Shown here piece by piece: positions 26,666 through 33,819 of a stretch of 64,000 nucleotides of DNA. The stretch is from Thiogranum sp963752745 (GTDB lineage Bacteria; Pseudomonadota; Gammaproteobacteria; DSM-19610), in assembly GCA_963752745.1 (NCBI GenBank), contig CAVWAK010000056.1:28872-92871 (forward strand), read 5' to 3'. Positions within the stretch are counted from its first letter, which is position 1, and each line of letters begins with the position of its first letter. A program made the position numbers and the translations under genes. The notes under the pieces are model-generated. The model was not told the origin of the DNA and made no database searches. It was given only the letters and a program-made list of their open reading frames with translations.

Positions 26666-27175
26666 TCAGGTTACGGGTGTAGCGGTTACGCCGATTTCCG
26701 CTTCCGGGTGATGCTCGATGATAAGCATTTTCCACTGTTCGATGTCCTTTTTCGGAACATCAACAATGAGCAGGATGTGCCCGCGCTCAATATCCCTTTC
26801 GAAGGCTGCAAGCCGGTTGCTGTGGATGTCCTTGGAAATCAGGCCCATGGCCAGCGCACCAAAACCCGCCCCTCCCGCAGTAACCGCGGTCAGCAATGCC
26901 GCGCCCCCCAAAACCAGCCCGGTGACCGGAAATGTCACAACCAGCATCCCGCCAAGCAGTCCCGCGACGCCACCCAGGGCAATGCCTTTTTCGATCCCGT
27001 GCGTGAGTTCGGTTTTCTGCAGCAGTGTAGCCTCTGGCAGGTCTTCGAGAGGAACGGCCAGACTGGCGACCACATGCAGATGCCGTTCGGGGATACCGGC
27101 ACTTTTGAGTTCAGTAACAACCTTTTTGCAGGATTCCGTGTCCGGCAACATAAAGTAGAGACGTTTCATAACCAT
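26666..27175 (-). CDS. DUF1269-like membrane protein
   Basis: A 169-residue protein with a ferredoxin-like N-terminal alpha/beta segment (KRLYFMLPDTESCKKVV), a glycine-rich double hydrophobic stretch (about 70-115, GGVAGLLGGMLVV ... GGAALLTAVTAGGAG) and a C-terminal segment ILLIVDVPKKD. This matches the DUF1269/general-stress-like family, which shares the Gly-rich paired helices. The start at 27175 (ATG) is chosen for its CAGG upstream; another ATG is at 27169. It is downstream of the Hsp20-like pair on the same strand. Confidence 0.8.
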   Translation of the reverse strand: MVMKRLYFMLPDTESCKKVVTELKSAGIPERHLHVVASLAVPLEDLPEATLLQKTELTHGIEKGIALGGVAGLLGGMLVVTFPVTGLVLGGAALLTAVTAGGAGFGALAMGLISKDIHSNRLAAFERDIERGHILLIVDVPKKDIEQWKMLIIEHHPEAEIGVTATPVT

Positions 27176-27212
27176 CAAAACCTGTCAGATTATTTCTTTC
27201 CAAACCCGTTGC

Positions 27213-27425
27213 TCAGCCACCATTCTCGTGGCTCAGTCCGAATTCAACCCTGTCGATTTTAATTCCCTCAGGAAATGCTTTTCTCAGGCGCCGCTCAAGT
27301 TCCTGGTAAACTTCCGCTTTATGTTGCTGAACGTCATAGTCCCGACTTCCCGAATCAATATCTTCAACCTCCAGGTCCATCTTGAACTCTATATCCGGAG
27401 CAATTTGAAATCGTATCTTTGACAT
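27213..27425 (-). CDS. Small hypothetical protein
   Basis: A 70-residue acidic protein whose start at 27425 is fixed by AAGGAGG 9 nt upstream; a longer frame to 27509 would overlap the Hsp20-like gene. It contains a helical stretch (QQHKAEVYQELERRLRKAF) and no known domain. It lies 16 nt after the Hsp20-like gene and probably belongs to the same transcript. Function is unknown. Confidence 0.75.
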   Translation of the reverse strand: MSKIRFQIAPDIEFKMDLEVEDIDSGSRDYDVQQHKAEVYQELERRLRKAFPEGIKIDRVEFGLSHENGG

Positions 27426-27441
27426 AAACAACGCCTCCTTT

Positions 27442-27909
27442 TCAATTGAATGGCGGATTCGCCGGTACGTATCGGCTCCTTCGTGGCATGTAGATTTCCA
27501 TGATGCCATTCTTCGTTGTTGTGCTCATTTGCGTCCAGTCGGCATCGTATGGGAGCCGCAATTTCCGCGTAAAATTCATTCGCCATCGCGAGGATCTGCG
27601 AACATCGGCGGTATTCGATCCACGCCGGTCACCTTGCGCGACTCGCAGTACCAGCCGGTTACGCTGGACATAGACATGGACGTCTTCGGGGGTTAATCCT
27701 TCAAGATAGGCGCGGAGGTAATAGCCGTCCTCGGTCTCACCTGTTTGTAAGCGCAAGGAGCTCGAGTAGTTATTGCCTCGCGCTGAAACTGCGTAAGGAT
27801 AATGGCTTCTATCACCCTGGTAATCATAAGAGCCATAGCCCCATACAGTCACGGGTAACGAAGCTGCTAAAAAGACGCCTGCAAACAACAAGTGGGTGCT
27901 CTGCTGCAT
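27442..27909 (-). CDS. Exported Hsp20/alpha-crystallin-like protein
   Basis: The start is the ATG at 27909 with GAGGGCAGGG upstream. Residues 1-24 form a signal peptide. Residues about 55-150 have the pattern of the alpha-crystallin domain (GYYLRAYLEGLTPEDVHVYV, LVLRVAQGD, FTRKLRLPYDADW, NGIMEIYMPR). Most Hsp20 proteins are cytoplasmic, so the export signal makes this a likely periplasmic chaperone. It is followed by the small 70-residue gene. Confidence 0.82.
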   Translation of the reverse strand: MQQSTHLLFAGVFLAASLPVTVWGYGSYDYQGDRSHYPYAVSARGNNYSSSLRLQTGETEDGYYLRAYLEGLTPEDVHVYVQRNRLVLRVAQGDRRGSNTADVRRSSRWRMNFTRKLRLPYDADWTQMSTTTKNGIMEIYMPRRSRYVPANPPFN

Positions 27910-27936
27910 GGTCCCTGCCCTCTCGGTCAATGTCAT

Positions 27937-28360
27937 TTAATCGCAACGGTGTCTTTATGCCACACATCTAAGTATAGCCTGTGCATGGCCATATAGTTCC
28001 GTTGCGGGAATTGAGATATCCCGGCAAACACAATCGCCGGTAACAGCGTTGTAATATTACCCGCAGCCCTATCGGCCAATGTAGGCTTGCACAGAAAACT
28101 CGCTTGATCTGGGTCAAATATCTCCTAACTTTTTTTATACCATAAACGCTGCGTCTATAAGGTAATCGATTCAACAGGCGAAAAATAAATTAGATAAACA
28201 ACAGGATAAGACAGCTTTGTGCAGGACTGGAATAAGTATTCCGGACATTTAGAAGAACAGTAGAAATATGTTGCGTCTATACTTGTATAGGGGAAGACTA
28301 TTACCCACGCTTTAAGCGAGTATGTTGTTCCACAATATAAAACCAGATCGGAGAGAGACG
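27937..28360. other. Intergenic region upstream of the sulfur-globule gene and the Hsp20 gene
   Basis: A 450-bp divergent gap without a credible gene. It should hold promoters for both directions. A 14-bp palindrome GGAATAAGTATTCC lies at 28229-28242 and an AT-rich run with TATACTTGTATA lies at about 28276-28290. These would be candidate operator and -10 elements for the downstream gene. Confidence 0.5.
28229..28242. promoter_or_regulatory. GGAATA-AG-TATTCC palindrome upstream of the sulfur-globule gene
   Basis: A perfect 6-2-6 inverted repeat 119 bp before the start of the Gly/Tyr-rich gene. It has the size and place of a dimeric regulator site. The regulator is unknown. Confidence 0.35.
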
Positions 28361-28792
28361 ATGAAATTCAACAAAACTGTTTTAGCAGCAATTCTGGCTG
28401 GCGCTACTGCGCTGACTGTCACATCTGCACAGGCATGGTGGGGTAATGACGGCTGGGGTAACCGCGGTTATGACCGTGGCTATGGTAGCGGTTATGGTGA
28501 CGGCTGGGGTGACGGTTCCGGCGATATGGACGGAAGCTTCAACTTCGGCATGAGCGGTCGCGGAAGTGGTCGTGGTTATGGCCGTGGTTATGGCCGTGGT
28601 TATAACGACTACTACAACCGTGGCTATGGTGGTTACGGCTACCCGGGTTATGGCGGTTATGGCCCTGGCTATGGCTATGGCGGTCCTGGCTATGGTTACG
28701 GTGGTCCTGGCTATGGCTATGGTGCACCTTATGGCGCACCTTATGGCGCACCGGCGGCTCCTGCAGCAGCACCCGCGGCTCCTGCCAAGTAA
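28361..28792 (+). CDS. Putative sulfur-globule envelope protein (Gly/Tyr/Trp-rich)
   Basis: The start at the ATG at 28361 has GGAGAGAG upstream. The 143-residue protein has a signal peptide (residues 1-25, ending SAQA). The mature protein begins WWGNDGWGN and is made of GYG/GRGY/GYGYGGP repeats, ending in a PYGAPYGAPAAPAA tail. Sulfur-globule proteins of phototrophic and chemotrophic sulfur oxidisers are small, exported and rich in Gly and Tyr in the same way; they coat periplasmic sulfur deposits. Glycine-rich repeats evolve fast, so the assignment rests on composition, export and host context. A strong terminator follows directly. Confidence 0.75.
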   Translation: MKFNKTVLAAILAGATALTVTSAQAWWGNDGWGNRGYDRGYGSGYGDGWGDGSGDMDGSFNFGMSGRGSGRGYGRGYGRGYNDYYNRGYGGYGYPGYGGYGPGYGYGGPGYGYGGPGYGYGAPYGAPYGAPAAPAAAPAAPAK

Positions 28793-28818
28793 GATACCTG
28801 GTTACATTGCAGGTAAGA

Positions 28819-28843
28819 GGGGGCTCATTGAGCCCCCTTTTTT
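28819..28843 (+). terminator. Rho-independent terminator of the sulfur-globule gene
   Basis: GGGGGCTC / GAGCCCCC forms an 8-bp stem with a 3-nt loop followed by six T residues, 27 nt after the stop codon. The strong stem fits a highly expressed gene. Confidence 0.92.
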
Positions 28844-28988
28844 ATGGTGTAAGTGGCGAATCCCTGTTCATGCGGAATTCCGGCTTTAAAAAAGTCCGCT
28901 ACATTACGGTGTCCCGAAGAATCGAAAGCCACCCTTGTTGATGCCACTTAAAGGTTTAGGCTGTTGTCTTTCCGGCGACACCAAACTG

Positions 28989-30293
28989 CTAGAAGTCCTT
29001 CAACCTGAGGGTGTGCCCGATCTGATCACGCATCGAAACAGGAACACCGGCTTCTTCGGCATACTCTTTCCATCGTGACAGTACTTCCTGCACCTCTCTG
29101 ACGATGACCTCGGCACGCCCGCGTTTCATCGAAGCCGTCTTTGCACAGGCCTTGAAATCATCCATGATGAAATCATCCCGTTTCCCGTTCAGGGTCATCT
29201 GATGGCTGGCTGTCCAGCTACCGGCAGGGTTAAAACTGTATGTCATGTCAAAGGCAGGCGAAAGCGACCATGCCCCGGATTTATCCATCAGGAAGGCGAT
29301 GTTTTTGACATGATCGTCCTGATTACGCGCGACGATATTGAATGCCATGCGGCGAAACTGCTCTTCGATCGCCTGCATTGGCAGACCGAGCTGCCGAATC
29401 ACCAGCAGCGCCTGTTCATAGCTGTACGCACCCGCCATGTTGAAATCAAAATGTGCCAGTGCGCACAGTGATTGCATGTGAAGTTTCTCTCCACTCGCCA
29501 GGCGATCAAAACGCCGGGTCATAAAATGGCGTCGGCCGTTCTCTTCGAACAACCGGCATTCGCTGATATCAATGCCACAGTCCTTTGCCATTTTGTAATA
29601 GGCGTATTCAATCACGCCATAGCCCTGAGGGTCTTCGAGTTCCTTGTCCCGGTTACCGCTGACACCGTCAAACTTAAGCAGCCAGTACTCAAAACCCTCG
29701 CCTGCCGGTATCTGGCCGGAACGCACCTCGTTGGTGGACGGATTCCATGCAATCACCGCCTTGGCCCTGGCACCACCGGCCGAGGTGCCGACACGCAGGA
29801 TATCGGTCAACGCCTGTTCCTTGCTTTGATCAGCAAAGGAACCCCGAAGACCATTGCGGTGAGTCAGTACTTGCGATGCAAGCTCAACCAGCTTGTCGAT
29901 TTGTATTGCATTCGCCTGACGGGTCCTGGGTCCAATCATCGGCAAATATTCCAACGCCCCCATACCCCGCTCACCCGTATAGCAAAGCCGCTCAACAGCA
30001 TCGAAAGAATCCGCTGGCCGCCCCTGGGTAGCCAGCCAGGCATTGATCAGCGCGTTACCGAACTTGTCCGGCAGTGAATCGGCCAGTAGCCCGGGTAATC
30101 CGTAAAAGGTTTTTACCGATAGCTCAGGGAAGGTATAGACACGCCTGGAAAGCGGCATGGCAATCGGTGAGACCTCAATGCCACTTCCGGAAAACGCAGC
30201 GTCGTAGTCAAAGGCGGTCACCTCATCATTATCGCCCAGCGAAACCGCGCCGATGGTCCGTCCCCAGAGCCTGACCTCGGCAACGCTGCTCAT
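28989..30293 (-). CDS. hipA: HipA-family toxin kinase
   Basis: HipA phosphorylates glutamyl-tRNA synthetase in E. coli and induces persistence. This 434-residue homologue has the family layout: an N-terminal subdomain, the nucleotide-binding segment SAGGARAKAVI (about 170-180), the catalytic motif RNQDDHVKN (about 320-328) and the FDMTYS activation-loop end. All key residues are present, so an active kinase is expected. It is preceded and overlapped by 4 nt by hipB. The target of this homologue cannot be deduced. Confidence 0.92.
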   Translation of the reverse strand: MSSVAEVRLWGRTIGAVSLGDNDEVTAFDYDAAFSGSGIEVSPIAMPLSRRVYTFPELSVKTFYGLPGLLADSLPDKFGNALINAWLATQGRPADSFDAVERLCYTGERGMGALEYLPMIGPRTRQANAIQIDKLVELASQVLTHRNGLRGSFADQSKEQALTDILRVGTSAGGARAKAVIAWNPSTNEVRSGQIPAGEGFEYWLLKFDGVSGNRDKELEDPQGYGVIEYAYYKMAKDCGIDISECRLFEENGRRHFMTRRFDRLASGEKLHMQSLCALAHFDFNMAGAYSYEQALLVIRQLGLPMQAIEEQFRRMAFNIVARNQDDHVKNIAFLMDKSGAWSLSPAFDMTYSFNPAGSWTASHQMTLNGKRDDFIMDDFKACAKTASMKRGRAEVIVREVQEVLSRWKEYAEEAGVPVSMRDQIGHTLRLKDF

Positions 30294-30649
30294 TTCTCAT
30301 CATCCCAGGACCACGGCTCACCGGTCTGATCCGACCGACCGCGGGTTGATGCACGTTGCCGCAACTTCCCCTTTCTTTTCAGCAGGTCCATTGGTCTCGG
30401 CACCGCCCCGGGTAGCATGAGATCCAGACCTGGCAACAGGTCGAGCGCCCGGAAAATCCGGATCATGCTAGACAACTGCGCCGATGCCCCGGACTCAATC
30501 CGCTCTAACGTTCGCTTGGAGACACCCGCCTGCTCAGCCACATCCGCCTGGGTCAATTGCAGATCAAGCCGTCGACGCGCAATACGCTCACCGATTTCGG
30601 CAAGAATGACATCATCCGTCAGGAGTTCTGATATCTTCATAGTCGCCAT
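30290..30649 (-). CDS. hipB: HipB-type antitoxin, HTH regulator
   Basis: A 119-residue protein with an Xre-type helix-turn-helix (about 18-70, LTQADVAEQAGVSKRTLERIE). It should neutralise HipA and repress the hipBA promoter. The C-terminal 45 residues are basic and then acidic and Trp-rich. The stop overlaps hipA. Start at ATG 30649; an alternative ATG is at 30640. The upstream region carries a perfect palindrome and repeated sites. Confidence 0.88.
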   Translation of the reverse strand: MATMKISELLTDDVILAEIGERIARRRLDLQLTQADVAEQAGVSKRTLERIESGASAQLSSMIRIFRALDLLPGLDLMLPGAVPRPMDLLKRKGKLRQRASTRGRSDQTGEPWSWDDEK

Positions 30650-30682
30650 AAATTACGATTTAAGCCTCTTTATAACATTTAT

Positions 30683-30790
30683 TCGACATATATGTCGACT
30701 TATAGTTCATATTATTTAACCTGTCAACTCGTTATTTCTGTCGAATTATATACTAATGCTCCTTTTTTTCGTCTTTTTTGTCGATTTATA
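30683..30790. promoter_or_regulatory. Putative HipB operator array
   Basis: A perfect 16-bp palindrome TCGACATATATGTCGA lies at 30683-30698. Three direct copies of TGTCGANTTATA lie at 30693-30704, 30739-30750 and 30779-30790, with start-to-start spacing of 46 and 40 bp. All are in the AT-rich gap upstream of hipB, where antitoxin repressors bind several operators cooperatively. The spacing is about four helical turns. Confidence 0.6.
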
Positions 30791-30948
30791 CTTGTTCCTG
30801 AGAGAGTATCAGATAGGGAAAACAAGTAATGCTGGTGAGAAAGTAACCAACCCTCTCAACGGGTTTACAAACAGTGTCAGAAGCGAAGGTATTAAGATCC
30901 TGCATTCAGCCAAGTCCCCATATAGAACGCGCTACAATTTGAGCAACA

Positions 30949-32097
30949 ATGACAGATAACCCGACAACAAAAACAGCTCAACTGAAATTCGGCGAGGTGA
31001 TGCCCGATGGCCTGCAACTCAGTCTTGCGGGCGCCTGGCTGATCAAGGGAAAGCTACCCGCCACCGCAGAGGTGGAACAACAGCTGCAATCCCGACCGGA
31101 ACTTAAACAGGTCTCCTTCAGCGGGGCGGAGATTACAGACTGGGACACCGGCCTGTTGACCTGGCTGACCAAGGTTATCGTTTTGTGTCAGGCGCAGAAA
31201 ATCACCACCGATCTCGCCGGCCTGCCGGAAGGCGTTGGCCGCCTGATCAGACTGGCACGCGAGGTCCCTGCCAAGAAAGATACTGGCAAGCATGGCAAAG
31301 AACCTCCACTGCTGGCGCGCGTCGGCGAATCCACGCTGGCAGCATACCGGGCAATACCGGCCATGCTTGAATTCCTGGGCGAAGTCACTCTGTCAATTGG
31401 GCGCTTTTTCCTTGGCAAAGCCCAATACCGACGCTCAGACCTGCTGCTGATCATCCAGGATGTCGGACCACGCTCCCTGGGCATTGTCTCGCTGATCAGC
31501 TTCCTGGTCGGGCTCATTGTGGCTTACATGGGTGCCGTGCAACTGGCACAGTTCGGTGCACAGATTTTTATCGCCAACCTGGTAGGGCTTGGCATGGTCC
31601 GGGAAATGGGCGCGCTGATGACAGGCATTATCATGGCCGGCCGCACCGGGGCTGCCTTTGCCGCACAACTGGGGACCATGCAGGTCAACGAAGAAATTGA
31701 TGCCTTCAGGACACTGGGTATAGCACCCATCGATTTCCTGGTACTGCCGCGCATGCTGGCACTGATCATGGTCATGCCACTGCTGGTCCTCTATGCCGAC
31801 CTGGTGGGAATACTGGCCGGCCTGATGGTTTCAGTTCTTGCCTTTGATATTGGTGTTTTCGAGTACTACCAGCAGACGATACGCGCGCTGGACTTAAGCC
31901 ACATAGCCGTAGGGCTCAGCAAAGGCACCGTGTACGGTATTCTGATTGCATTTGCCGGCTGTCTGCGCGGTATGCAATGTGGCCGCAGCGCCCAGGCCGT
32001 GGGACAGGCAACCACCTCGGCGGTGGTCACCAGCATTGTGATGATCGTCGTTGCGGCCTCCGTGATGACGATCATTTTTCAGCAACTCGGGATCTGA
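30949..32097 (+). CDS. mlaE: ABC lipid-transport permease MlaE with N-terminal STAS-like domain
   Basis: This 382-residue inner-membrane permease belongs to the MlaE family (phospholipid trafficking). Residues about 1-105 form a STAS-like domain (LSLAGAWLIKGKLP, VSFSGAEITDWDTG), equivalent to MlaB fused in. The permease domain (about 130-382) has five to six membrane helices and the EIDAFRTLGIAPIDFLVLPRMLA coupling motif. It is the first gene of mlaE-mlaF-mlaD. No MlaA or MlaC gene is adjacent. Confidence 0.92.
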   Translation: MTDNPTTKTAQLKFGEVMPDGLQLSLAGAWLIKGKLPATAEVEQQLQSRPELKQVSFSGAEITDWDTGLLTWLTKVIVLCQAQKITTDLAGLPEGVGRLIRLAREVPAKKDTGKHGKEPPLLARVGESTLAAYRAIPAMLEFLGEVTLSIGRFFLGKAQYRRSDLLLIIQDVGPRSLGIVSLISFLVGLIVAYMGAVQLAQFGAQIFIANLVGLGMVREMGALMTGIIMAGRTGAAFAAQLGTMQVNEEIDAFRTLGIAPIDFLVLPRMLALIMVMPLLVLYADLVGILAGLMVSVLAFDIGVFEYYQQTIRALDLSHIAVGLSKGTVYGILIAFAGCLRGMQCGRSAQAVGQATTSAVVTSIVMIVVAASVMTIIFQQLGI

Positions 32098-32098
32098 T

Positions 32099-32875
32099 AT
32101 GTCTGTGACAGCCACACAAGCAACGCCAGCCGCGGCCCATATTGAGGTTAAAGACCTCACCATGGCCTATGGATCATTTGTCATACAACATGACCTGACC
32201 TTTACCATCAACCACGGCGATATCTTTATCATCATGGGCGGCAGCGGTTGCGGGAAGAGCACCCTGCTCCGGCATCTCAACGGACTGATGGCGCCGGCAA
32301 AAGGCTCGGTGCTGTATGACGGCACGAGCTACTGGGATTCACCAGCCGAGGAGCAGGAGCGCATCAAACAAAGCTTTGGCATGAGTTTCCAGAGCGGCGC
32401 CCTGTGGAGCTCACTGACACTCGCAGAGAACGTGGCACTGCCGTTGGGCGAATACACCACGCTGAGCCCGGCCGAGATCAGCGAGATAGTATCTTTCAAA
32501 CTGTCGCTGGTCGGACTGGCGGGCTTCGAAGAATTCTATCCCTCGGAGATCAGCGGCGGCATGCAAAAACGCGCAGCGCTGGCCCGCGCCATGGCGCTTG
32601 ATCCGGACATCCTTTTATTCGATGAACCATCAGCAGGCCTCGACCCTATCAGTTCGCGGCGGCTCGATGACCTGATACTGGAATTACGCGATAGCCTGGG
32701 CACTACAATAGCCGTGGTCACCCATGAGCTGGCGAGTATCTTTACCATAGGAAACAACTCCGTGTTCCTCGACCCTGAGACCAAGACCATGATTGCCACC
32801 GGCGACCCGAACTGGTTGCGCACCGACTGTCCCGAAGAAAAAGTGCGCACCTTCCTCAATCGAGGTGAAACATGA
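32099..32875 (+). CDS. mlaF: ABC lipid-transport ATPase MlaF
   Basis: The 258-residue ATPase powers the MlaE permease. Walker A is GGSGCGKST (about 51-59), the signature is ISGGMQKRAALARA, Walker B is ILLFDEPSAGLDP and the H-loop is VVTHE. It starts 1 nt after the mlaE stop and overlaps mlaD by 4 nt, confirming one operon. Confidence 0.95.
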   Translation: MSVTATQATPAAAHIEVKDLTMAYGSFVIQHDLTFTINHGDIFIIMGGSGCGKSTLLRHLNGLMAPAKGSVLYDGTSYWDSPAEEQERIKQSFGMSFQSGALWSSLTLAENVALPLGEYTTLSPAEISEIVSFKLSLVGLAGFEEFYPSEISGGMQKRAALARAMALDPDILLFDEPSAGLDPISSRRLDDLILELRDSLGTTIAVVTHELASIFTIGNNSVFLDPETKTMIATGDPNWLRTDCPEEKVRTFLNRGET

Positions 32876-33819
32876 GCAGACAGGCAAGTCCCACCACTAT
32901 CGGCGCTTTCGTGCTTGGCGCCATCGCGCTGGCCATTTCAGCTATAGTGCTCCTCGCCGGTGACCGGTGGTTCCATCAGGACACATCAAGATTTGTCATG
33001 TACTTTCATGGCTCCGTGAACGGGCTGAATGTGGGTTCACCCGTGATGTTTCGCGGGGTCAATATCGGTACTGTTACCAACATCCAGCTGGTGGTGGGCA
33101 GAACAGAAACGGATGTGGATATACCCGTTATCGTGGAGGTCGATAATACCCGATTCGTTCACACGCACCCGGAAAGCCTCAATGCAGAAACCGACGAAGA
33201 CATGGATGACCTGATTGAAGCCGGCCTGCGCGCGCAACTGCACCTGCAAAGCCTGTTAACAGGTCAGTTGTTCATCCAGCTCAATTTTCAGCCCGATACA
33301 CCGGTTAATCTGATCGGTGACGGCATGTACAAATCGAAATACGAAGAAATCCCCACTCTCCCGACCCCTATTGAACGACTCGGCAAATCACTGCAGGACT
33401 TCCCCACCGACAAGGTGCTGAAAAATGTCGTCGCCATCGCCGAGGGCATGGACAAACTTGTCAATTCACCACAGTTGGCAGAATCTCTCACGGCACTCCA
33501 TGAGGCCCTGGACGAGCTCAAATCACTGGTCACCAAAATCAATGCCGAAGCGAGTCCACTCGCAAGCAATGCCAATGATATGGTAGACGATGCCCGCGCT
33601 GTATTGGGAAATATCAATAGCGCTGTCGATGACGCAAAAGGCGCACTGCGACAGGCAGAAAAAACATTGAAGTCTACCGACGATCTCGTCGGCAACGAAC
33701 AACTGGCGATACAAATGGAACAGGCCCTGACGGCGATAACCAGCGCCGCAAGGTCGATTCAACTACTCGCTGAAGAAATCGAACGCCGGCCTGAATCCCT
33801 GATCCGGGGGCGTCAATAA
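32872..33819 (+). CDS. mlaD: MCE-domain lipid-binding protein MlaD-like
   Basis: A 315-residue protein with an N-terminal membrane helix (about 9-29) and an MCE domain (about 40-120, VNGLNVGSPVMFRGVNIGTV). The C-terminal helical half (about 160-310) is longer than in E. coli MlaD and resembles Ttg2C/PqiB-like helical extensions. It should bind lipids in the periplasm as a hexamer on the MlaFE complex. Its stop runs 7 nt into the convergent feoB-like gene. Confidence 0.9.
   Translation: MSRQASPTTIGAFVLGAIALAISAIVLLAGDRWFHQDTSRFVMYFHGSVNGLNVGSPVMFRGVNIGTVTNIQLVVGRTETDVDIPVIVEVDNTRFVHTHPESLNAETDEDMDDLIEAGLRAQLHLQSLLTGQLFIQLNFQPDTPVNLIGDGMYKSKYEEIPTLPTPIERLGKSLQDFPTDKVLKNVVAIAEGMDKLVNSPQLAESLTALHEALDELKSLVTKINAEASPLASNANDMVDDARAVLGNINSAVDDAKGALRQAEKTLKSTDDLVGNEQLAIQMEQALTAITSAARSIQLLAEEIERRPESLIRGRQ

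Noticed and set aside
26708..27262. Plus-strand frames at 26708-27262 and 26718-27158
   Set aside because: They lie opposite the DUF1269-like gene and have no family similarity.
28560..28770. Short tandem repeats that might suggest a CRISPR array or minisatellite
   Set aside because: The units are codon-level GYG repeats of variable length inside a coding frame, with no spacers.
28539..28889. Frames overlapping the sulfur-globule gene, including a His-rich minus-strand one
   Set aside because: They are by-products of the repeat DNA of the Gly/Tyr-rich gene, which has a signal peptide, ribosome site and terminator.
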